Source: Deltaproteobacteria bacterium (lineage in GTDB: Bacteria; Campylobacterota_A; Desulfurellia; JAGGSF01). Taken from it: a DNA stretch of 38,437 nucleotides. This document shows, one piece after another, positions 33,094 through 38,437 of the stretch. Each line of letters opens with the position of its first letter. Position 1 is the first letter of the stretch. Under the pieces are notes generated by a model, which ran no database searches, was not told where the DNA came from, and was given only the letters and a program-made list of their open reading frames with translations. The stretch covers positions 1 through 38,437 of the forward strand of contig JAGGSB010000080.1 of the NCBI GenBank assembly GCA_021159305.1, written 5' to 3'. The position numbers and the translations under genes were made by a program.

Positions 33094-33867
33094 ACAAACC
33101 GGACAGAAATAACAACTTCTCCCTGCTATAATCTCTCTTTTAAGCTTATGATTTTTATTCCGGGGACATCTCATGTCTCTACCTCGATGAACAATGAGCC
33201 AGGATGAATCAAAATACATATTACAATCAATTGCTTCTTTTAATACCATTTTCATACTCTTGTATAGTTTTTCTCTTTGCTCTGAACCGATAGTTTCAAT
33301 ATTTTTATGAGGATTTATCTTAGCTTTAAATAATATTTCATCAGAATAAACATTTCCAATTCCGGCAATATCCCTTTGATCTAATAAAAAGGCTTTTATG
33401 TTCTTTCGCTGGTGTTTATCTAAGATTTTGAAAAAGTCCTTTTTAGAAATGGTCAAGGGTTCTGGCCCCATTTCTTTTATCAGCTTTATCTCCTCTGGGT
33501 CTTTTACTAAATAGATTTTACCTAACTTTCTTATACTAAGCCACTTAAGTTCATATCCATTCTCAAATTTTATAACGAGACGGGTAAACCTATCTTTTTT
33601 TGTTCTTTGTTTCACATAGTGCAAATCTCCTGTCATTCCAAAATGAAATATAAGTTTTTCAGGAACATCCTTAATCTCACAGATCAAAAACTTCCCTCTC
33701 CTGTTAACATCTATAAAACTTCTCCCTACAAGCTTACTCTTTAAATCTTTAAAATTTATATTTTTAATCAAATCTTTACAGCTGCATTGAACATCAGCGA
33801 TAACTTTATCGAGGGAGCTTTCCTCAAAATATGTTTTAAAAGATTCAACATCTGGTAATTCTGGCAT
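33085..33867 (-). CDS. mutM: Formamidopyrimidine-DNA glycosylase
   Basis: Removes 8-oxoguanine and ring-opened purines, then cuts the abasic site. The true start is set by the catalytic N-terminal Pro: MPELPDVE begins at 33867, giving 260 residues, although the frame runs 10 codons further. Glu3, Lys59 (RRGKF) and the helix-two-turn-helix (DQRDIAGIGNVYSDEILFKAKINPHK) are present. The zinc finger ends CPVCQ and has Arg in AGRSC, but its first ligand pair looks like C-x5-H (CPRNKNH) instead of C-x2-C. Its last codons lie in a repeat hairpin. Its upstream region holds a duplicated segment. Final gene of the damage-protection operon. Confidence 0.94.
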   Translation of the reverse strand: MPELPDVESFKTYFEESSLDKVIADVQCSCKDLIKNINFKDLKSKLVGRSFIDVNRRGKFLICEIKDVPEKLIFHFGMTGDLHYVKQRTKKDRFTRLVIKFENGYELKWLSIRKLGKIYLVKDPEEIKLIKEMGPEPLTISKKDFFKILDKHQRKNIKAFLLDQRDIAGIGNVYSDEILFKAKINPHKNIETIGSEQREKLYKSMKMVLKEAIDCNMYFDSSWLIVHRGRDMRCPRNKNHKLKREIIAGRSCYFCPVCQA

Positions 33868-33956
33868 TGTCTCTACAAAAATTCCTAATTTTTGCAAGCA
33901 ATTCTACGAAGTAGAATTGTCTCTACAATTGCAAGCTTAAATCTCTTTGAGATTTA
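33866..33956. repeat. Partial family 2 hairpins and 13-base direct repeat upstream of mutM
   Basis: The sequence ATTGTCTCTACAA occurs at 33866-33878 and 33916-33928, 50 bases apart. Between and beyond lie CAATTCTAC-GAA-GTAGAATTG (33899-33919, with a CAAG end on one side only) and TAAATCTC-TTT-GAGATTTA (33938-33956). Both hairpins have lost one conserved end, as if truncated by a duplication or deletion. Confidence 0.8.
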
Positions 33957-33969
33957 TGTGTCTCATATA

Positions 33970-34452
33970 TTAAATTTCCTCTATTGCACTTTTAAAAGAA
34001 TTGAAACGCAGATCGGGTAATTTAGTTATATCAAAGAATTTTACATCCTGAGCGTCATCTCCAGCAATTGGCGTTCCACCATTCAATTCAACAAGATACA
34101 TGATAACTAATATATCTCCATAGATTTTTGCACTTTCCCTATATACTCCGAGCAACCTTTCTACTTCTCCAGACATACCAGTTTCTTCCTTCAGTTCTCT
34201 TAAAACAGCTTTTTCCGGAGTTTCCCCCAGCTCCACAAAACCAGAGGGAGGCGCCCAAATTCCTTTTCCTGGCTCAACTCCTCTTTTGATCAATAAAACT
34301 TTATCTTCTTTTACAGCAATGGCACCAACAGAAGGCAAGGGATTTTTATAGTTAATAAAAGCACAATAGGGACAATATTTCCTCTCCTTACCATTAAAAA
34401 TTCCTACTTTAAGAATATTCCCGCAAATTGGACAATACTTATATTCTTCCAT
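33970..34452 (-). CDS. Nudix hydrolase with N-terminal zinc ribbon
   Basis: About 160 residues. A zinc ribbon (CPICG ... YCPYC, residues 7-29) precedes a Nudix domain whose box reads GFVELGETPEKAVLRELKEETGM, matching G-x5-E-x7-R-E-U-x-E-E-x-G-U. Such zinc-ribbon Nudix enzymes resemble NudC-like or ADP-ribose-type pyrophosphatases; the substrate is not settled by the sequence. Two bases after the dsbC-like stop, it is in the same operon. With mutM and the glycosylase it fits a sanitising role for damaged nucleotides, which is inference. Confidence 0.9.
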   Translation of the reverse strand: MEEYKYCPICGNILKVGIFNGKERKYCPYCAFINYKNPLPSVGAIAVKEDKVLLIKRGVEPGKGIWAPPSGFVELGETPEKAVLRELKEETGMSGEVERLLGVYRESAKIYGDILVIMYLVELNGGTPIAGDDAQDVKFFDITKLPDLRFNSFKSAIEEI

Positions 34453-34454
34453 GT

Positions 34455-35324
34455 TTATCTTGCAGCTTTTTCAACAAAATGCCGCAATAAGCCAAAACTT
34501 GCACCTCTTACTATATAAGAATCTACAACAAATGTCGGGGTGCCGTTGGAATGCAGTGTTTTAAGCATTTCCTTTTCGTTTGCTTCTATGATATTTTTGG
34601 TTTTCTTGCTCTGTGCTATTTTAACCAACTTTGCATAATCAATCTTATTCTTTTTACAATAATCCTTTATTTTTCCTACTATTTCTTCTTTTTTTCGATT
34701 GGCGTTTAAGAAAAGCAGAGAAGAAATGTCCTGTCTAAAATGAGACATGGCAATGAACATCTCAGTTAGAAAACGGTTTTTTTCAGTGGTATGAATTAGA
34801 ACCGGTTTTATATAAACATCTACAGGCCATTTTTCTTCTTTGACCAGGCTTAAAACCCCATCTCGGCTTATCCTGCAATAAGGACACTCAAAATCAAGAT
34901 ACATAACAATATTAAATTTAGAATTGTTTGCCTTGTGAACTATTACAGCATTTTTGACAGACACACTAATTTTGTTTTTTTCAGCAAGGGCAGCAGAAAG
35001 AATGGGATAATGATTTTTCCCCTCAACTTGAATCGCACTGGTAATAACCATATCTCCGTTAGAAGCAAAAGGCATGATCTTTTGTTGTTTATCCTTCTTT
35101 AAAGTAATGGTTACTAGATGAAATCCCTGAAGTCCAGATATTTTGCCTTCATCTTTTACTTTTACCTCTATTCCTCTTGCAGAATATTGTTTTATTTGCT
35201 TTTCAAAAATAGAGTTAACCGCCTCTTTGGGCGAAGCTGCATAAACCAAAACTGGCAACATAAGTATTGCTAACACCAAACAAAATTTTAAAAAATGTCG
35301 CTTCAAATCTATGATTTGTGTCAT
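34455..35324 (-). CDS. Secreted DsbC/DsbG-like thiol-disulfide protein
   Basis: Periplasmic thioredoxin-fold protein of 289 residues. A signal sequence with Lys8/Arg9 and a hydrophobic core (about residues 11-28) ends in YAAS. An N-terminal dimerisation-like region precedes the thioredoxin domain with active site Cys147-Pro-Tyr-Cys150 and cis-Pro263 in NGTPTF. Cys223 is an additional Cys. It resembles DsbC/DsbG and the DsbA-like proteins of anaerobes; the redox partner is not found here. The first seven codons (MTQIIDL) and the ATG are identical to a family 1 repeat fragment, and an AGGGG lies 5 bases before. It sits between two genes of the same operon. Confidence 0.9.
   Translation of the reverse strand: MTQIIDLKRHFLKFCLVLAILMLPVLVYAASPKEAVNSIFEKQIKQYSARGIEVKVKDEGKISGLQGFHLVTITLKKDKQQKIMPFASNGDMVITSAIQVEGKNHYPILSAALAEKNKISVSVKNAVIVHKANNSKFNIVMYLDFECPYCRISRDGVLSLVKEEKWPVDVYIKPVLIHTTEKNRFLTEMFIAMSHFRQDISSLLFLNANRKKEEIVGKIKDYCKKNKIDYAKLVKIAQSKKTKNIIEANEKEMLKTLHSNGTPTFVVDSYIVRGASFGLLRHFVEKAAR
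35304..35324 (-). repeat. Family 1 repeat fragment forming the dsbC-like start
   Basis: These 21 bases match 38193-38213 exactly on the opposite strand. They comprise the ATG and a CAAATC/GATTTG hairpin with loop ATA (written as the coding strand). The match stops at codon 7 of the gene. Confidence 0.85.
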
Positions 35325-35340
35325 AAAAACCCCTTATAAA

Positions 35341-35973
35341 TTAAGATTTACTTTCCTTAAAACTATCACTCAAATAACGATGAATTTCATCTAAAGCAGG
35401 AGGAGCTATATAAAAAACCTCTATGTCGGATGGAAACTGAAACTGATTGTTTTCTAAAACAAATAACAATCCTGCCTCCCCATCTTGAAGCGTTTCGGCT
35501 ATTTTGTTTACGACATATTCGTTTCTCTTTTCAGCAGCCTTATTATAAGCCTCAGAAACAATCTTCGTCGCATTCTGGCTCTCAACACCTATCATCATAC
35601 ACCGTTGCCAATCTAAGGTTTCCTTTAATGTTTCGTCATCTTCTACAGCAAAAAGTTTTACTCCCCTATCCAACATCTCTTTAACGATCTTAAAACTGCT
35701 CTGGTTTAAATTTTCAATTATTTTCAATCCCTCTTCTCCTTCCTTTGAAACAAACTCATGATAAATGTTTTTGACCTGCCCCATCTTAAGTTCCAAATTT
35801 TCTATTTGTTCTTTAGCCTGTTTCCAGTAGTCCTCAAATTTTTTCTCATACTCCTCTTGCTTCTCCTTAACATCCAATCCTGTCATTGAAGATATAAGCG
35901 GAACAAGATATAACCTTTTCTTATCCTTAAACTTTTCAACTGAAGGTTTTTTTACCTTACCTAATTCTGGCAT
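35341..35973 (-). CDS. Conserved protein of unknown function, coiled-coil
   Basis: Not recognised by function. It has 210 residues, starting MPELGKVKKPSVEKFKDKKR and then LYLVPLISS. Residues 35-75 are a Lys/Glu-rich coiled coil and the C-terminal third is predicted mixed, with NNQFQFPSDIEVFYIAPP. There is one Cys and no signal peptide or membrane segment. I believe similar proteins occur in other anaerobes, but I cannot name a family. One base after the coaE stop and 16 bases before the dsbC-like ATG, so part of the operon. Confidence 0.8.
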   Translation of the reverse strand: MPELGKVKKPSVEKFKDKKRLYLVPLISSMTGLDVKEKQEEYEKKFEDYWKQAKEQIENLELKMGQVKNIYHEFVSKEGEEGLKIIENLNQSSFKIVKEMLDRGVKLFAVEDDETLKETLDWQRCMMIGVESQNATKIVSEAYNKAAEKRNEYVVNKIAETLQDGEAGLLFVLENNQFQFPSDIEVFYIAPPALDEIHRYLSDSFKESKS

Positions 35974-35974
35974 A

Positions 35975-36574
35975 TCATCCTCCTTTAATTGTTTTATTCC
36001 AGATGTTTTTTACCTGCTTAAAGGTATCATTTTGTGTTCCTCTATTGTCTATAATAATCTGTGCCTTTTTCTTCTTCTCCTCTATATCCATCTGTAACTT
36101 TAATCTCTTTTCTGCTCCTTCTTCAGAAATCTTATTTCTTTCCATTATTCTTTTTATCTGTGTCTTTCTATCTACATAGACCACAATAATCGTATCAAAC
36201 ATATTTTCCATCTTTTTTTCATAAAGTAAAGGAACATCATATATAATAACCGCATCTTTATCCTTTTTCTTCACATTTTCTATAAATGCATCTCTCATCT
36301 CTGCTATCTTGGGATGAACGACACTCTCTAAAAATCTTAATTCTTTTCTATCGTTTATTACAATCCTGCCCAATTTTTTCCTGTCTACTTCTCTATTTTT
36401 ATTTAATATATCACTTCCAAAATGTTTTAACAACTTCTGATAAACATCCTTTTGATATAATGTTTTATGAGACAATTCATCCGCATCCAATGTATATGCA
36501 CCCAATTCTTCAAACATCTTTCTTACTGTAGTTTTGCCCGAAGCGATACCGCCAGTAAGGCCAATGAACCTCAT
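35975..36574 (-). CDS. coaE: Dephospho-CoA kinase
   Basis: Phosphorylates dephospho-CoA, the last step of coenzyme A synthesis. It has 199 residues, usual length. The P-loop is GGIASGKTT (residues 8-16), followed by LDADELSH, and DVPLLYEKKMENMFD with VVYVDRKTQIKRIMERN is the CoA-binding and lid region. The ATG follows the preceding gene by one base, so it is translated in a coupled operon. Its presence among repair genes has no obvious functional reason and may reflect simple operon packing. Confidence 0.97.
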   Translation of the reverse strand: MRFIGLTGGIASGKTTVRKMFEELGAYTLDADELSHKTLYQKDVYQKLLKHFGSDILNKNREVDRKKLGRIVINDRKELRFLESVVHPKIAEMRDAFIENVKKKDKDAVIIYDVPLLYEKKMENMFDTIIVVYVDRKTQIKRIMERNKISEEGAEKRLKLQMDIEEKKKKAQIIIDNRGTQNDTFKQVKNIWNKTIKGG

Positions 36575-36575
36575 A

Positions 36576-37202
36576 TTATAAAAATTCCTTCAAGGGACAT
36601 ACATCACACCGAGGATTTCTCTTACAGTATGTTTTACCCAACTCAACAATTAACGCATGATAATTCTTATATAATTCAATATCTAAAGGAATGTTCTCCA
36701 TAAATAATTTTTGTATCTCATCATAGCCCAATGCAGACATAACTTTGTGTCTGTGAACTAATCTTTTGGTATATGCATCAACCACAAAAAAGGGACAAGA
36801 AAGAACATACAACAAGATAGAATCTGCCGTTTCTTTACCTATGCCTTTAATGGAAAGAAATTCCAAACGCAACTCTTCACAAGAATATTTTTTTAACCCC
36901 GAAAAGCCCTTTTTATGGTGTAACCAAGATGCAAAATTTTTTAAATATTGTGCCTTGGAATTGAAAAAACCTGCGGGTGAAATAAGTTTCTTTATCTTTT
37001 CTTCTTCTACACTAAAAATAGCAGAAAAACTACACAGGTTTACCTGTTTTAAGTTTTGAATTGCCTTTTCTACATTTTTCCAGGCTGTATTCTGAGTAAG
37101 AATAGCGCCAATTGCTATCTCATCATCCGTTTCCCCTGGCCACCAGTTCTGATGACCAAAAGCAGAGAACAATTTTTCATAAATAAAAATAAGATCAGGC
37201 AT
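36576..37202 (-). CDS. Endonuclease III-related DNA glycosylase (COG2231/MagIII type)
   Basis: HhH-GPD glycosylase of 208 residues. The entry HQNWWPGETDDEIAIGAILTQNTAWKNVEKAI is characteristic of COG2231, whose Helicobacter member MagIII removes 3-methyladenine. The HhH motif SIKGIGKETADSILLYVL has Glu124 where endonuclease III has its catalytic Lys, and Asp142 in VVDAYTKR is kept, so a monofunctional glycosylase is expected. The Fe-S tail has only three Cys (193, 199, 202); the protein stops at residue 208, where a fourth Cys would be expected, so the cluster may be absent or altered. Overlaps usp by 8 bases and precedes coaE by one base. Confidence 0.9.
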   Translation of the reverse strand: MPDLIFIYEKLFSAFGHQNWWPGETDDEIAIGAILTQNTAWKNVEKAIQNLKQVNLCSFSAIFSVEEEKIKKLISPAGFFNSKAQYLKNFASWLHHKKGFSGLKKYSCEELRLEFLSIKGIGKETADSILLYVLSCPFFVVDAYTKRLVHRHKVMSALGYDEIQKLFMENIPLDIELYKNYHALIVELGKTYCKRNPRCDVCPLKEFL

Positions 37203-37656
37203 TTTTCCAATATTGGGTTAGTTTTTTCTTCACTTCCTTAGGCTTAACAATGGTAACAGGTATAGGAGATTTTCTTGTCACTTTTACAGCTACACTACCC
37301 ACAAACATCTCCTTTAACATTCCTTTACCATGTGAAGAAATAATTATATGATCTATCTTTTTCTCAATAGCTGTTTTAACAATCTCATCCGAGGGTTCAC
37401 CTAATCTTATAATGTGTTTTACATCTAAGCCTTGTTCTTTAAATTTTTTCTCTATATCCCCCAGTCTTTTTTCTGCCTCTCGCTGAATGATACCCTGCAG
37501 CTCTGCTGCACTGGTATAGATCGCAGAAATAATACCCCTAATATCTACTACATAAACAAGGATAATGTTTCCCTTTCTTAGTTGTTCATTCTGCATAATA
37601 AACTCTACTGCCTCCAGAGATACTTCAGAAAGATCAGTAGGAATAAGGATTTTCAT
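37195..37656 (-). CDS. Universal stress protein (UspA family), second copy
   Basis: About 153 residues. It begins MKILIPTDLSEVSLEAVEFI and keeps the nucleotide motif SSHGKGMLKEMFVGSVAVKV (G-x2-G-x9-G-S). It differs well from the first copy at 26278, sharing only the family pattern. An AAAGGAG lies 7 bases before the ATG and a TATAAT box (37708-37703) lies about 47 bases upstream without a clear -35 box. First gene of the seven-gene operon down to mutM, whose products deal largely with DNA or redox damage. Confidence 0.92.
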   Translation of the reverse strand: MKILIPTDLSEVSLEAVEFIMQNEQLRKGNIILVYVVDIRGIISAIYTSAAELQGIIQREAEKRLGDIEKKFKEQGLDVKHIIRLGEPSDEIVKTAIEKKIDHIIISSHGKGMLKEMFVGSVAVKVTRKSPIPVTIVKPKEVKKKLTQYWKNA

Positions 37657-37740
37657 CTTTCAACTCCTTTTTATTTTTTAACTTATGGTATCAAATTTTG
37701 CAATTATAAACAACATTGTTAAATAGTAATCGTATGTTAA

Positions 37741-38007
37741 ATTAATACCAGACCACTTTATTAACTTCCTGCTGGTTTGTTATGTAAAACGCCTTGAAAT
37801 TCTAAAAGCCCCGCCTGTTTCATTAAAGGAAAAAGATTATAATTATGGGAAAATAATAAAGATAGACAAAGATGCCTTTTATATCTGTTGTAAAGATGGT
37901 GCTTTAAAAGTAGAACAAGTTCAAATGGAAGGCAAAAAGGTTATGGATGCCTCTTCCTTTTGAGCAATACGGTAATGACGACTGGTAAAAAATTGATAGG
38001 AACGTGA
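37741..38007 (+). pseudogene. fmt: Remnant of methionyl-tRNA formyltransferase C-terminal domain
   Basis: A recognisable Fmt C-terminal domain without its catalytic part. In one frame (37784-37963) it reads VKRLEILKAPPV, then GKIIKIDKDAFYICCKDGAL, then KVEQVQMEGKKVMDASSF and a TGA. Compare the family pattern GxIL...CGDGxLxLxxLQxxGKKxMxAxxFL. With one more T in the run at the stop, the frame continues as LSNTVMTTGKKLIGT to a stop at 38005-38007, the expected end. Upstream, an in-frame stop lies at about 37724-37726 and a further shift seems to occur. The N-terminal 200 residues are absent and no gene-like ORF covers it. The 37657-37740 stretch before it holds only the usp upstream region. Confidence 0.75.
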
Positions 38008-38027
38008 ACTCGATATTTGTCGCAAAT

Positions 38028-38051
38028 GTGGAATATTCTGGAGTATTCCAC
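38028..38051. repeat. Hairpin GTGGAATA/TATTCCAC
   Basis: An 8-base perfect stem with an 8-base loop and a G-run after it. It lies between the fmt remnant and the repeat block. No coding region is seen around it. Confidence 0.55.
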
Positions 38052-38108
38052 GGGGGGAAATTGATGGTTGATAGAAAAGCCATAAACTAATTATTCTGAG
38101 GCAAAAGA

Positions 38109-38286
38109 AAAGAATATTAGCCTCTGGATTACACCTCCTGTCATTCCGTGCTTGACACGGAATCTGGAGTCTGGATTCCCGCATTCGCGGGAATGACACA
38201 AATCATAGATTTGGTCGTAAAAATTCCCTTAAAATTTTATGACACAAATCGCAGATTTGGTCGTAAAAACTGGAGGTTTTTACGAC
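38109..38286. repeat. Mosaic palindromic repeat, family 1 copy C
   Basis: It starts with 22 bases identical to 8023-8044 (AAAGAATATTAG, then CCTCTGGATT). It then holds the hairpins ATTCCGTG-CTTGA-CACGGAAT (38143-38163), ATTCCC-GCATTCGC-GGGAAT (38175-38194), CAAATC-ATA-GATTTG (38199-38213), a GTCGTAA/TTATGAC type element (38214-38243) and the perfect GTCGTAAAAAC/GTTTTTACGAC hairpin (38260-38286). The units come in a different order and number from copy A, so the element is a mosaic. Confidence 0.88.
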
Positions 38287-38319
38287 AGAAAAAAGGGAAT
38301 CCTGCTGATTGACTCATCC

Positions 38320-38346
38320 TTACTTTTTGAAAAGACCAAAAAGTAA
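38320..38346. repeat. Hairpin TTACTTTTTG/CAAAAAGTAA
   Basis: A 10-base perfect stem around a 7-base loop. It lies in the last 150 bases, where no gene is seen. The rest of 38347-38437 shows nothing I can identify. Confidence 0.6.
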
Positions 38347-38437
38347 CAAAAAGTCTTCTTGCCAATGAAAATTTATTAAAAATGCTTATATTATGCTAAA
38401 AAAACAAAACTCACTAACACTCAAACATTGTTTTTTC

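Noticed and set aside
37921-38199. 92-codon minus-strand ORF beginning MSFPRMRES
   Set aside because: It runs through the family 1 hairpins and opposite the fmt remnant; such peptide strings arise whenever these palindromes are translated.

Overview
AT-rich bacterial chromosome (roughly two-thirds A+T by eye), almost wholly coding. It has about 40 genes on both strands, packed into operons whose genes often overlap by 4-40 bases. The content is housekeeping. Cell-envelope genes (an HldD-type epimerase, a DsbC-like thiol oxidoreductase with a signal peptide, an M23 peptidase, CvpA, YihY, DedA, a patatin) suggest a Gram-negative bacterium. The ispE-spoVG-(tRNA-Gln)-prs-rplY-pth order, RqcH, a GH57 enzyme and the oxygen-sensitive radical SAM enzymes fit a deep-branching, probably anaerobic lineage. 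I cannot assign a phylum.

Layout. 1-2.9 kb: RRM protein (+), then hldD-like/radical SAM/mazG (-). 3.0-7.9 kb (+): pyrG-holA-GH57-yjbQ. 7.9-8.2 kb: palindromic repeats. 8.2-17.7 kb (-): rpsU-rqcH-cvpA-M23-hypothetical, a second repeat block, then yihY-dprA-topA-radical SAM/SPASM. 17.7-19.7 kb (-): priA. 19.7-26.7 kb (+): nucleoside salvage (PNP, MTA/SAH deaminase) joined to ispE-spoVG-tRNA-Gln-prs-rplY-pth-asd-usp. 26.7-30 kb (-): dedA-hypothetical-EF-G paralogue. 30.1-31.4 kb (+): HTH/periplasmic-binding-like regulator and a small zinc ribbon. 31.4-33.0 kb: yggS (-) and a patatin (+). 33.1-37.7 kb (-): usp-endonuclease III relative-coaE-hypothetical-dsbC-like-nudix-mutM, which looks like a damage and redox protection operon. 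37.7-38.4 kb: a decayed fmt 3' end followed by repeats.

The least explained content lies between genes. Two families of small palindromic elements occur. Family 1 is a mosaic at 7.9, 13.3 and 38.1 kb, with a fragment at 35.3 kb. Its copies keep the same backbone, while the hairpin arms differ between copies with compensating changes. Family 2 occurs at 30.0, 31.0, 33.1 and 33.9 kb. Most members carry CTTGCAAG- and CTTGACAA-type ends around an unrelated but self-complementary core. The elements appear to have been put to use. A family 2 end supplies a TTGACA -35 box to the zinc-ribbon gene and a TTGATA -35 box to dedA, and a family 1 fragment supplies the start codon and first seven codons of the dsbC-like gene. 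The divergent dedA and regulator promoters are exact mirror images over 13 bases and predict nearly leaderless mRNAs. The patatin gene also looks leaderless.
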